A DNA stretch of 24,385 nucleotides, from contig DDYT01000064.1 of NCBI GenBank assembly GCA_002348095.1, positions 1 to 24,385 of the forward strand, read 5' to 3'. The stretch comes from Erysipelotrichaceae bacterium UBA2227 (lineage in GTDB: Bacteria; Bacillota_I; Bacilli_A; Erysipelotrichales; Erysipelotrichaceae). Both the position numbers and the translations under genes were made by a program. A model generated the notes under the pieces. The model worked only from the letters and a program-made list of their open reading frames with translations, made no database searches and was not told the origin of the DNA. Shown one piece after another: positions 14,801 through 22,390 of this stretch. The number at the start of each line of letters is the position of its first letter. The first letter of the stretch is position 1.

Positions 14801-15667
14801 ATGCTGCAATCCAAAATGCGAACGATGATTCAGCGTTGCTCAAAATCTGAGTTAAAGATCATCGAGTATCTTCGAAATCAAACGATCGATCCGAAAGTCA
14901 TGACTTCCAGTCTGCTCGGTAAGCAACTGGGCATCTCTCAATCGACCATCATCCGTTTCACCCAAAAACTCGGATATAGCAGTTTCCGGGCTTTTTTGGC
15001 AGATATCAGCCTGTCGAGCCAGGCGGCTTCCGAAATCGATGATAACATACAGCCCATGGAAGATACGGACATCACCATGAATCGATTATTCAGCCAGTAT
15101 ACCGATGTGATGAAACTGACCATGTCCGATGCGCTTGTCGAGCAGGTGGATGCGGCGGTCAGACTGCTTAAGCAAGCCCGGCGGGTCGTGTTTTTTGCGG
15201 TGGGAGGCTCATCCAATATGGCCGAATACTTTGCGACCCATCTGATCCGTTATGATCTGATGGTCAATCACAACTACGATATCCATACTTCATTGTATCT
15301 GATCACCCAGTGTACGGAAGATGATCTGGTCATCATCATTTCCGAGTCAGGGGAGACGGATGAAATTAAAAAGGCGATCAATGCCTGCCGTCAGCTGAAT
15401 GTTCCGATCCTGGGTATCACTGACCGTCGTAAAAGCACGCTCAACGAGGCAAGTTCGGCAGTATTACATACTGTGATTTACAGCATCAATGATAATCTGA
15501 ACATCCTTCGCTTACGGATATCCCAAATGTTCGTCATCGATTTGGTCGTTTTGGCATTGTTTAAAACCGACTTGGAATATTACACCGAGCATATCAATGT
15601 TTCCGATTTCAATCTTTTGCGCCAGTACAACCGCTCGCGCGGATGGCATGTAAAAGGGAATCAGTGA
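14801..15667 (+). CDS. MurR/RpiR-family transcriptional regulator (HTH-SIS)
   Basis: 288 residues. An N-terminal HTH_6 domain (1-77) includes 'SSLLGKQLGISQSTIIRFTQKLGYSSFRAFL', the signature recognition helix region. A C-terminal SIS phosphosugar-binding domain (about 120-265) has 'VVFFAVGGSSNMAEYFA' (129-145) and 'IIISESGETDEI' (178-189). Family members sense sugar phosphates and control sugar catabolism or cell-wall amino-sugar recycling. No phosphosugar genes adjoin it; its neighbours are divergent serpins and, downstream, an RNA element and pflB. AAAGGAG lies about 7 nt upstream of the ATG. Regulation of the serpins or of pflB by this protein is only an inference from position. Confidence 0.92.
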   Translation: MLQSKMRTMIQRCSKSELKIIEYLRNQTIDPKVMTSSLLGKQLGISQSTIIRFTQKLGYSSFRAFLADISLSSQAASEIDDNIQPMEDTDITMNRLFSQYTDVMKLTMSDALVEQVDAAVRLLKQARRVVFFAVGGSSNMAEYFATHLIRYDLMVNHNYDIHTSLYLITQCTEDDLVIIISESGETDEIKKAINACRQLNVPILGITDRRKSTLNEASSAVLHTVIYSINDNLNILRLRISQMFVIDLVVLALFKTDLEYYTEHINVSDFNLLRQYNRSRGWHVKGNQ

Positions 15668-15676
15668 GTTTAGAAT

Positions 15677-15705
15677 TTCAAATCTCTGGCGATTTGCTGT
15701 ATAAT
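15677..15705 (+). promoter_or_regulatory. Promoter of the structured RNA upstream of pflB
   Basis: TTCAAA (15677-15682), 17-nt spacer, perfect TATAAT (15700-15705). It starts 10 nt after the rpiR-family stop and would begin transcription near 15712. Confidence 0.7.
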
Positions 15706-15710
15706 AGATT

Positions 15711-15817
15711 CAGGGGGATGGCGTCATTGAATTTATCGAAGCTGATATCCATAGTATCCTCGTTTAAATGATGCAACCTTGACGCCAGACTCCACCCATC
15801 GACCGATGGGTTTTTTT
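15711..15817 (+). ncRNA. Putative small structured RNA or leader with intrinsic terminator, upstream of pflB
   Basis: About 105 nt bounded by a clear promoter and terminator, with no credible ORF. Long-range stem: TGGCGTCA (15719-15726) pairs perfectly with TGACGCCA (15780-15787). Inside is a second hairpin, CGA+GATA (15737-15739, 15744-15747) with TATC+TCG (15755-15758, 15760-15762). A competing stem is possible: GCGTCATT (15721-15728) with AATGATGC (15767-15774; 8 bp, one G-U), exclusive with the first. The terminator stem is CCCATC/GATGGG (15795-15800, 15805-15810) plus seven T. It matches none of the riboswitch consensuses I can recall (fluoride, ZTP/pfl, T-box, SAM, c-di-GMP) and lacks the SRP and 6S signatures. 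It may be an independent sRNA or an attenuating leader of pflB. Confidence 0.6.
15795..15817 (+). terminator. Intrinsic terminator of the structured RNA
   Basis: CCCATC (15795-15800), 4-nt loop GACC, GATGGG (15805-15810) and seven T (15811-15817). It lies 116 nt before the pflB start codon. Confidence 0.85.
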
Positions 15818-15853
15818 GTGACTTCAATCACAATTACAAGAAAACTCTCAAAA

Positions 15854-15867
15854 TGTAAACGCTGTCA
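15854..15867 (+). promoter_or_regulatory. CcpA catabolite-responsive element (cre) upstream of pflB
   Basis: TGTAAACGCTGTCA matches the cre consensus TGWNANCGNTNWCA at every fixed position. It lies about 66 nt before the pflB start, between the RNA terminator and the likely pflB promoter. CcpA with HPr-Ser-P would bind here, linking PFL expression to sugar status. Whether it activates or represses depends on the transcription start, which is not certain. Confidence 0.8.
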
Positions 15868-15899
15868 AAATCAAATCCGTGGGCGATTTTTGTGAACTC

Positions 15900-15908
15900 T
15901 GATACACT
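15900..15908 (+). promoter_or_regulatory. Candidate extended -10 of the pflB promoter
   Basis: TGA then TACACT (15900-15908), with no convincing -35. AAGGAGG follows (15918-15924) at good spacing to the ATG at 15933. If used, the cre site is centred near -54, a position compatible with activation or with interference. Confidence 0.35.
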
Positions 15909-15932
15909 TGAATCATTAAGGAGGAAATTCAT

Positions 15933-18152
15933 ATGAACCCTTGGAACTCATTTAAAGAAGGCATTTGGAAAGATTTGATCGATGTCGAAAACTTCATCGA
16001 ACTCAATGTTGCATCTTACACAGGCGATGAAAGTTTTTTAGCACCGATCAGCGAGAAAACCCAGCGCCTTTGGGATAAGGCCGTGGATTTATTATCACAG
16101 GAAATCAAACTGGGCGTTCTGGATATCGATATGGATCACATCTCAGGCGTCAACAACTTTGAACCTGGCTATATTATCAAAGAAGACGAGGTCATCGTCG
16201 GTTTACAAAGCGATGCACCCTTAAAGCGCATCATCAATCCTTACGGGGGACTGCGATTGGTCGAATCGATCTTGAATACCTATGGAAGAGAAATGCCGCC
16301 ACAATTGGAACTGGCTTTTGAAAAGTGGCACAAAACCCATAATCAAGGCGTTTTTGACGCCTACAACAAAGATATGCGCAATGCGAGATCTACCGGACTT
16401 TTGACCGGACTGCCCGATGCTTACGGCCGCGGCCGCATCATCGGTGATTACCGCCGCGTGGCTTTGTATGGCATCGACCGTCTGATCGCAGCCAAAAAGC
16501 AAGATCTCGATGCCATCGATCTCGATGATCTGTCCAACATTCAGTTGCGCGAAGAAGTAAGTGAGCAGATTAGGGCCTTGCAGGATATCAAAGCCATGGC
16601 TGCCACCTACGGATTTGATATTTCTCAGCCGGCTGCCAATTCCCAACAAGCCGTCCAATGGCTTTACTTTGCTTATCTGGCAGCTGTCAAAGAAAACAAT
16701 GGTGCAGCCATGTCGCTGGGACGCACCTCCACTTTTTTGGATATCTATATCGAACGGGATTTACGCCAAGGAAACATCAGTGAACAACAGGCACAGGAAA
16801 TGATCGATCAGTTCGTCATGAAACTCCGTCTGGTCCGTCACTTGCGTACACCGGAATATGACGAACTGTTTGCGGGAGATCCCACATGGGTTACCGAATC
16901 GATTGGCGGCATGAGCTCGACCGGCAAATCCCTGGTCACCAAAAACTCCTTCCGTTACTTGCATACGCTGACCAATTTGGGATCGGCTCCGGAGCCAAAT
17001 ATGACCATACTGTGGTCTCAACAGCTGCCCGAAGCCTTCAAACGTTACTGTGCCAAGATGTCAATCGAGACCGGAGCGATACAATATGAAAATGACGACA
17101 TCATGCGTCCGCTGTTTAGTCAGGACTATGGGATTGCCTGCTGTGTGTCGGCGATGGGCATCGGTAAACAAATGCAATACTTCGGTGCACGCACCAATCT
17201 TGCGAAAGCCTTGCTGTTGGCCATCAACGGCGGGGTGGATGAACTCAGCGGTAAACGGATGTTTGACCGTGTTGAAGTAATGAGCGACGAATTTCTAGAC
17301 TTTGATAAAGTGATGGAATCCTTTGATTCCATCATGCAGCGCACAGCCAAACTTTATGTCGATACGATGAACGTCATCCATCATATGCATGACAAATATG
17401 CATATGAGAAGAGCCTGATGGCCTTGCATGATACCGTCGTCACCCGGCTGATGGCCTTTGGGGTTGCCGGACTTTCGGTCGTAGCAGACTCACTCAGTGC
17501 GATCAAATATGCAAAGGTCAAACCGATCCGCAATCAAAACGGAATTACCGTCGACTTTGAAACAGAAGGGGAGTTTCCGTGCTTTGGTAATGATGATGAT
17601 CGCGTCGATGCGCTGGCCGTCGATGTATTGGGACGTTTCAGCAGCTATCTCAAACGTCATCCGCTGATTAGAAACGCACAGCATACCTTATCGGTACTGA
17701 CGATCACCTCCAATGTCGTTTACGGCAAGAAAACCGGAGCTACTCCGGATGGCCGTAAGCAGGGCGAAGCTTTTGCTCCCGGTGCCAATCCGATGCACGG
17801 ACGTGATGTGTCCGGCGCTTTGGCATCGCTCAACTCCGTCGCAAAACTGCCCTACGATGACTGTATGGACGGTATCTCCAATACTTTTTCCATCGTTCCG
17901 GCAGCCTTGGGCAAAGAACGTGAAGATCAGATCGATAATACGGTGACGGTGCTGGACGGTTATTTTGCCCAGGATGCACACCATCTCAATGTTAACGTGT
18001 TGGATCGGGCCAAGCTGATCGATGCGATGGAACATCCGGATAAGTATCCGCATTTAACGATCCGTGTCTCGGGATACGCGGTCCATTTTGCCCGGCTGAC
18101 CGATGCTCAAAAGCGCGAAGTCATCGCCCGGACCTTCCATGAATCCATCTAA
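15933..18152 (+). CDS. pflB: Formate C-acetyltransferase (pyruvate formate-lyase)
   Basis: 739 residues, near the family's 750-760. The active-site cysteine pair is in 'YGIACCVSAM' (Cys403-Cys404), and the glycyl-radical loop is 'RVSGYAVHFARL' with Gly714 near the C-terminus. Other strong signatures are 'NPYGGLRLVE', 'TGLPDAYGRGRIIGDYRRVALYG' and 'FAPGANPMHGRD'. It is a true PFL rather than a diol dehydratase or other glycyl-radical enzyme. It converts pyruvate and CoA to acetyl-CoA and formate under anoxic conditions in the cytoplasm. The activase gene follows with a 14-nt overlap. A cre site and a structured RNA lie upstream. Confidence 0.97.
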   Translation: MNPWNSFKEGIWKDLIDVENFIELNVASYTGDESFLAPISEKTQRLWDKAVDLLSQEIKLGVLDIDMDHISGVNNFEPGYIIKEDEVIVGLQSDAPLKRIINPYGGLRLVESILNTYGREMPPQLELAFEKWHKTHNQGVFDAYNKDMRNARSTGLLTGLPDAYGRGRIIGDYRRVALYGIDRLIAAKKQDLDAIDLDDLSNIQLREEVSEQIRALQDIKAMAATYGFDISQPAANSQQAVQWLYFAYLAAVKENNGAAMSLGRTSTFLDIYIERDLRQGNISEQQAQEMIDQFVMKLRLVRHLRTPEYDELFAGDPTWVTESIGGMSSTGKSLVTKNSFRYLHTLTNLGSAPEPNMTILWSQQLPEAFKRYCAKMSIETGAIQYENDDIMRPLFSQDYGIACCVSAMGIGKQMQYFGARTNLAKALLLAINGGVDELSGKRMFDRVEVMSDEFLDFDKVMESFDSIMQRTAKLYVDTMNVIHHMHDKYAYEKSLMALHDTVVTRLMAFGVAGLSVVADSLSAIKYAKVKPIRNQNGITVDFETEGEFPCFGNDDDRVDALAVDVLGRFSSYLKRHPLIRNAQHTLSVLTITSNVVYGKKTGATPDGRKQGEAFAPGANPMHGRDVSGALASLNSVAKLPYDDCMDGISNTFSIVPAALGKEREDQIDNTVTVLDGYFAQDAHHLNVNVLDRAKLIDAMEHPDKYPHLTIRVSGYAVHFARLTDAQKREVIARTFHESI

Positions 18153-18867
18153 AGGCTATATCTCTAAAATTGAATCATTCGCAACGGCGGATGGTCCCGG
18201 CATCCGCACGGTCGTTTTTTTATCCGGCTGTACGTTGCGGTGTCTGTACTGTCATAATCCCGATATGTGGGATCCGAAAAACGGGGTATCGATCACATCC
18301 GAAGAGCTTTTTCAGCGCATCCGCCGATTCAAGCCGTACTATAAAGAAAAGGGCGGCGTGACCTTTTGCGGCGGGGAACCGCTGTTTCAGTCACCGTTTC
18401 TTCTCGAAGTCATGAAACTTTGCAAGGCAGACGGTATACATGTCACATTGGATACGGCCGGTGTCGGAAATCCGCATTACTTCGATGAGATCCTCGATCA
18501 CACCGATTTGATCCTTCTGGATTTCAAAGGGGTCGACGCCGAATCTTTTGAGCGGATGACCCAGGTCAAAGAGTCATCTTCAACGCTGTTTCTCGAAAAA
18601 GCGCAGGCAAAGCAAGTCAAACTGTGGATCCGCTATGTGATCGTACCCGGTGAAAATGATACTTTAGAGTACATGGACAGATTGGCCATGAAAATCAAAG
18701 GGCTCAATCACATCGAGAAAGTCGAACTTTTACCGTATCATACCTTAGGTAATGTCAAATACGAAAAACTGGGCATTGAAAATCCGCTCAAAGATGCGGA
18801 TGGCATGGATAAGGATTATTGTAAATATCTTCAGGATTATCTTAATGAACAACTCGGATGGCAATAA
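18139..18867 (+). CDS. pflA: Pyruvate formate-lyase activating enzyme (radical SAM)
   Basis: 242 residues from the ATG at 18139, which overlaps the pflB end by 14 nt; the frame extends further up, but this start places 'GYISKIESFATADGPGIRTVVFLSGC' at the N-terminus as in the family. The radical-SAM cluster is CTLRCLYC (Cys31, Cys35, Cys38), followed by 'GGVTFCGGEPL' (72-82, SAM binding) and a C-terminal 'ELLPYHTLGNVKYEKLG'. It generates the glycyl radical on PflB using a 4Fe-4S cluster and SAM. No separate ribosome binding site is obvious, so translation is probably coupled to pflB. The stop codon lies in the loop of the terminator hairpin. Confidence 0.96.
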   Translation: MNPSKGYISKIESFATADGPGIRTVVFLSGCTLRCLYCHNPDMWDPKNGVSITSEELFQRIRRFKPYYKEKGGVTFCGGEPLFQSPFLLEVMKLCKADGIHVTLDTAGVGNPHYFDEILDHTDLILLDFKGVDAESFERMTQVKESSSTLFLEKAQAKQVKLWIRYVIVPGENDTLEYMDRLAMKIKGLNHIEKVELLPYHTLGNVKYEKLGIENPLKDADGMDKDYCKYLQDYLNEQLGWQ

Positions 18868-18879
18868 CCATCCTTTTTT
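18856..18879 (+). terminator. Intrinsic terminator after pflA
   Basis: GGATGG (18856-18861), 6-nt loop containing the pflA stop codon, CCATCC (18868-18873) and six T (18874-18879). Confidence 0.85.
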
Positions 18880-18880
18880 A

Positions 18881-18889
18881 TGGTAAAAT
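18881..18889 (+). promoter_or_regulatory. Extended -10 promoter for the butyrate-kinase-family gene
   Basis: TGG then TAAAAT (18881-18889) directly after the pflA terminator, with CAGGGAGG about 12 nt further on and the ATG at 18915. No clear -35 is seen. Confidence 0.4.
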
Positions 18890-18914
18890 AAAGATGTAAT
18901 CAGGGAGGATCATC

Positions 18915-19979
18915 ATGTTTAAAATACTTGTGCTGAATTTGGGGTCGACATCGTCAAAAGCCGCCGTATTTCATGGGGAAACCATGGTCAGTTCAACGAC
19001 TATCCGTCATACCGCTTCAGAAATCGCAGCTTTTGCCCGGGTGCTCGATCAACAGGATTTCCGCAGGGAAGCCATCGAAAAATGGCTGAAGGAAATCAAT
19101 GTGGCTTTTGAATCGCTGGACTGTATCTGTGTGCGGGGTGGAGTCGTCAAACCGCTGCCAGGAGGAATCTATTGGGTATCCAAGGAAGTCATTGATGATA
19201 TTCTGGCCGAAAAATACGGGACCCATGTGACCAATGTGGGCAACTGCATCGGTTATTACTGGGGTGAAAAGTATAACAAACCGGTCATCTTCGTCGATGC
19301 GCCCATCACCGATGAGCTGTGTGTGCTGGCCCGCTATTCGGGGCTCAAACAGGTTTCGCGACGCAGTGTCTTTCATGCATTGAACCAGAAACAGATTGCC
19401 CGACAGTATGCCAAAGAAGGTAAGACGGATGTGTCTGATCTCAATCTGATCGTCTGTCATATGGGTGGCGGTGTATCCGTCGGTGCCCATCGCAAAGGTC
19501 AGGTCATCGATGTCAATAATGCCTTGGATGGGGAAGGGCCGTTTTCACCGGAGCGCAGCGGCGGATTGAGCTGTTTTGCGGTATTGGATCTGGTCGAGGA
19601 GTTTCGGGGCGATACCCGTCAGGTACGCAAAGTACTGGTCGGCGGTGGCGGATTGGTATCATATATGGGATCCAACAATGTTGTTGCGATTATGGAGCAG
19701 GCTCAGCAGGATGATGAGGCCAAGCGGGTGATCGATGCGATGATCTATCAGATGGCTAAAGAGATCGGTGCTATGGCTACCGTTTTGGAAGGCAAGGTCG
19801 ATGCGATCCTGCTGACCGGCGGATTGGCTTATAACGAATATATATGCAAGACTTTGAGTGATCGGGTGGATTGGATCGCAGGTGTCAAAGTGTATCCGGG
19901 CGAGGATGAACTGGCCGCCCTGGCAATGGGGGCATTACGTTTCTTAAATAAAGAGGAAGAAGTACAGAGTTACAACTGA
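18915..19979 (+). CDS. buk: Butyrate kinase family acyl kinase
   Basis: 354 residues, the usual size for butyrate kinase and shorter than acetate kinase (about 400). ASKHA-fold landmarks are 'LVLNLGSTSSKAAVF' (5-19, phosphate 1), 'RGGVVKPLPGGIYWV' (74-88), 'RSVFHALNQKQIARQYA', 'IVCHMGGGVSVGAHRKGQVIDVNNALDGEGPFSPERSGGL' in pieces (phosphate 2 and catalytic region), and 'ILLTGGLAYNE' (adenosine motif). It phosphorylates ADP from butyryl- or branched-chain acyl-phosphate. No phosphotransbutyrylase gene lies next to it, which is unusual because ptb and buk are normally adjacent. It has its own promoter after the pflA terminator. The precise acyl substrate is open. Confidence 0.88.
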   Translation: MFKILVLNLGSTSSKAAVFHGETMVSSTTIRHTASEIAAFARVLDQQDFRREAIEKWLKEINVAFESLDCICVRGGVVKPLPGGIYWVSKEVIDDILAEKYGTHVTNVGNCIGYYWGEKYNKPVIFVDAPITDELCVLARYSGLKQVSRRSVFHALNQKQIARQYAKEGKTDVSDLNLIVCHMGGGVSVGAHRKGQVIDVNNALDGEGPFSPERSGGLSCFAVLDLVEEFRGDTRQVRKVLVGGGGLVSYMGSNNVVAIMEQAQQDDEAKRVIDAMIYQMAKEIGAMATVLEGKVDAILLTGGLAYNEYICKTLSDRVDWIAGVKVYPGEDELAALAMGALRFLNKEEEVQSYN

Positions 19980-19989
19980 AAAATAGGTA

Positions 19990-20017
19990 TTGATTAAAAA
20001 TATTTCTATTCTATAAT
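19990..20017 (+). promoter_or_regulatory. Promoter for the helical-repeat protein / esterase pair
   Basis: TTGATT (19990-19995), 16-nt spacer and a perfect TATAAT (20012-20017). The leader of about 95 nt holds a hairpin (20042-20049 with 20058-20065) and a spare ACGGAGG (20080-20086) upstream of the true ribosome binding site. Confidence 0.65.
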
Positions 20018-20118
20018 ATGGGTAGAGATATTTTTATTTGCGTTATTTTCATCAACTGAAATAACAGTCATCAGCAAAACGGAGGCTTTTTTTGTTAGTT
20101 TGAATACGGAGGAAGAAA

Positions 20119-20709
20119 ATGGATAAGTTCGAGTATAAAGGAAAGCGCTACATTAAAATCAAACAGGACTGGTACAGTGAAATCGGTGAGAAACAGCCGC
20201 TGAAACTGGCCGTCGAACTGGATGCAGAGTTTTCGAAATCACTGCTGGAAAAAGAAGAGTCGGTCAAAAACCTGCTGGATCAGTCGGCTCATTTTCTCAA
20301 TACCGGAATCATCCTGAAAGCGTACGATTTTGCGCAGGAAGCTTTGCGAATGGCTATCCTTCAGAAAGATATGAGTGCTTTACCGACCGTCGTGGTTAAA
20401 AACGTGGACATTTTGCGTGAAATGAAGCGCTTCGGGGAAGGGATCGAAATGATTCTTGATCTTCGTGAGAAATATCCGGATTTGCTGGTCAATCCGTATG
20501 TTGAGACCGCTTTGGCAGCGCTTTACTGCGATTTGAAACAAGGAGAGGCTGCTTTGTCGAGTGCGGATTTGGCAACCGAGTATTTTCGGGCTTCGAAAAA
20601 GAAACTCTCGGATGAATGTCTGATCGTCTGGAATCGGATCAAAAGCGATTTTGCGCCGCTGTATCATGCGTACCGTCTGGCGAAAACCAAAGGAGCCGGT
20701 GAATCATGA
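20119..20709 (+). CDS. Uncharacterised helical-repeat (TPR-like) protein
   Basis: I do not recognise a named family. 196 residues, soluble, no signal peptide. The N-terminal 30 residues ('FEYKGKRYIKIKQDWYSE') look like a small beta element. From about residue 45 the protein is helical with paired-helix spacing and TPR-like positions: 'LDQSAHFLNTGIILKAYDFAQEALRMAI', then 'EMKRFGEGIEMILDLREKYPD', then 'TALAALYCDLKQGEAALSSADLATEYF'. A TPR or TPR-like scaffold is therefore likely. TACGGAGGAAG supplies the ribosome binding site. The stop overlaps the esterase start (ATGA), so the two are co-translated and may act together. Function not assigned. Confidence 0.7.
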   Translation: MDKFEYKGKRYIKIKQDWYSEIGEKQPLKLAVELDAEFSKSLLEKEESVKNLLDQSAHFLNTGIILKAYDFAQEALRMAILQKDMSALPTVVVKNVDILREMKRFGEGIEMILDLREKYPDLLVNPYVETALAALYCDLKQGEAALSSADLATEYFRASKKKLSDECLIVWNRIKSDFAPLYHAYRLAKTKGAGES

Positions 20710-21476
20710 GGTTTGTCCTTGAGGAGTTTTCTTTGAATCTGCCTTTTTCCGGTCGTGATGCGGCCGTTTTTGTATATCGGCCGCTCGATGTGTTTGAGCC
20801 GTTGCCGTGTCTGATCATGCATGACGGACAGAATCTTTTTGATGATGCCCGGGCATCCTTTGGAGTCAGCTGGAAACTGAAAGAAGCCATTGAACAGCAG
20901 AAGATATCAATGATCGTCGTAGGTATTAGCTGTGCGGATGGGTTGGATCGGCTGGATGAGTACAGTCCGTTCTATAATGGCGATATTGTCGGTTTAAGGG
21001 ATTGGCTTACCCGCCCGGCCGGTGGAAAGGGCAATGAGTATATCGATTGGATCGTTAGTGACCTGATTCCGTGGATCAAAGGTAAAGTTGCGGTTGGCGA
21101 TGAATTTCTGATGGCAGGTTCGAGTATGGGCGGTTTGATTTCCATGGCTGCGATGTGCCGATATCCCCGTATATTTACCAAAATTGCCGGTATTTCCAAT
21201 GCTTTGTGGTTTGCACCGAATGAGATGGCAAAGCTGATCGAGGAAAGTGATGTGTCGGGCAACTGCGTCTATATGGATGTCGGTCGGATGGAATCCAAAT
21301 CGGAATCGGAAATCGCCGCATATGTCGATACCAACCGAAGTATCGCATCAATTTGGGCAAAGAAAGGTTTAAACAGTTTTCTCTACCGGGAGTACCCGCA
21401 GGGCATCCATCATGAAAGTGACTGGTCCAAGCGGATCGGAAATATCCTTACATTTTTACTTGATGAAAACCGCTGA
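20706..21476 (+). CDS. Alpha/beta-hydrolase-fold esterase (Fes/esterase-D-like)
   Basis: 256 residues of the putative-esterase type: 'PCLIMHDGQNLFDD' (about 34-47, oxyanion region), 'WIVSDLIPWIKGKVAV', the nucleophile elbow 'GSSMGGLISMAA' (Ser in G-x-S-x-G) and a likely catalytic His in 'QGIHHESDW' near the C-terminus. No signal peptide or membrane span is present, so it should be cytoplasmic. Relatives hydrolyse enterochelin or other siderophore esters, carbohydrate acetyl or feruloyl esters, or S-formylglutathione; nothing in the neighbourhood picks one. It is coupled to the helical-repeat protein upstream and closed by a strong terminator. Confidence 0.82.
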   Translation: MRFVLEEFSLNLPFSGRDAAVFVYRPLDVFEPLPCLIMHDGQNLFDDARASFGVSWKLKEAIEQQKISMIVVGISCADGLDRLDEYSPFYNGDIVGLRDWLTRPAGGKGNEYIDWIVSDLIPWIKGKVAVGDEFLMAGSSMGGLISMAAMCRYPRIFTKIAGISNALWFAPNEMAKLIEESDVSGNCVYMDVGRMESKSESEIAAYVDTNRSIASIWAKKGLNSFLYREYPQGIHHESDWSKRIGNILTFLLDENR

Positions 21477-21494
21477 AAATAAGGCGGTTTTTTT
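21466..21494 (+). terminator. Intrinsic terminator after the esterase gene
   Basis: AAAACCGC (21466-21473), 10-nt loop, GCGGTTTT (21484-21491), with the T run continuing to 21494. The stem begins inside the last codons of the esterase. Confidence 0.85.
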
Positions 21495-21505
21495 AGTTGA
21501 ACTTG

Positions 21506-21533
21506 TTGCATTTATTTAGTAATACTGTATAAT
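21506..21533 (+). promoter_or_regulatory. Promoter of the polyamine operon
   Basis: TTGCAT (21506-21511), 16-nt spacer and a perfect TATAAT (21528-21533), followed by an A/T-rich leader and ACAGGAGG before the speD ATG. Confidence 0.6.
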
Positions 21534-21565
21534 ATGTTTTGTTTTATTAAACAGGAGGACTGAAG

Positions 21566-22390
21566 ATGAATAACAGCAAAATTGCTTTGTATGGTTTCAA
21601 CAATCTGACAAAGACTTTGAGCTTCAACATCTATGATGTCAATTTCGCCAAAAGTGAGAAAGAGCGCAAAAACTATCTGGCTTACATTGATGAACAATAC
21701 AACGCCGAACGTCTGACCAAGATTTTATGCGATGTCACCGATATCATCGGTGCCCACGTTTTAAATATTGCCAAACAAGATTATGATCCGCAGGGAGCCA
21801 GTGTAACCGTACTGATTTCCGAAGATCCCATTGAAGAAAACCTCGTCGATCCGACATGCAACTTAGGGATGGGCGTTTTTAATGAAAACAAAACCATCGT
21901 TGCTCATTTGGATAAAAGCCATGTGACCGTCCACTCATATCCGGAATATCATCCCGATCATGCGATTTCTACCTTCCGGGTCGATATTGATGTATCGACC
22001 TGCGGAACGATTTCACCGCTCAATGCCCTGGACTATCTGATCAGCTGCTTTGATTCCGATATCATTACGATCGATTACAGGGTCCGCGGCTTTACCCGGG
22101 ATATCGATCGCAAGAAGCATTTTATCGATCACAAAATCACATCTATTCAGCAATATATCAATAAGGAAACACTGAAGAACTACGATGCCGTCGATATCAA
22201 TGTCTATCAGTCCAACATCTTTCATACCAAGATGATGGTCAATAATATCGAACTTCAAAACTATCTTTACAACACAGATAAGGATGAACTCAAACCGGTG
22301 GTCCGCCGTGAAATCACCAATGCTTTATATAAGGAAATGATTGAGATTTTCAGCGGATCCAACATTTATGAGGATTCCGTCAATGATTAA
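21566..22390 (+). CDS. speD: S-adenosylmethionine decarboxylase proenzyme, E. coli-type
   Basis: 274 residues, matching the long E. coli-type class (about 264) rather than the 120-130-residue Bacillus class. The self-cleavage site is in 'AHLDKSHVTVHSYPEYHP': Ser118 should become the pyruvoyl group, with His123 nearby. 'DVSTCGTISPLNALDYLI' carries the conserved catalytic Cys region. The enzyme makes decarboxylated SAM, the aminopropyl donor for spermidine synthesis. It heads the operon behind an AGGAGG site and overlaps the PLP decarboxylase by 8 nt. Confidence 0.95.
   Translation: MNNSKIALYGFNNLTKTLSFNIYDVNFAKSEKERKNYLAYIDEQYNAERLTKILCDVTDIIGAHVLNIAKQDYDPQGASVTVLISEDPIEENLVDPTCNLGMGVFNENKTIVAHLDKSHVTVHSYPEYHPDHAISTFRVDIDVSTCGTISPLNALDYLISCFDSDIITIDYRVRGFTRDIDRKKHFIDHKITSIQQYINKETLKNYDAVDINVYQSNIFHTKMMVNNIELQNYLYNTDKDELKPVVRREITNALYKEMIEIFSGSNIYEDSVND

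Noticed and set aside
15711..15817. Fluoride (crcB) riboswitch, suggested by GGGGGATGG and GCTGAT fragments
   Set aside because: The required GGnGAUG...nCC stem followed by UGAUGnC-UCC is absent; the fragments are not in the right pairing arrangement.
15711..15817. ZTP (pfl-motif) riboswitch, SRP RNA or 6S RNA
   Set aside because: The ZTP 3' signature CCGGG...CCGCC and the SRP GGAAGGAAGCAGC-like loop are missing, and the RNA is too short for 6S.
20080..20102. Leader peptide starting at a TTG after the first ACGGAGG
   Set aside because: It would encode only three residues before a stop; no support.
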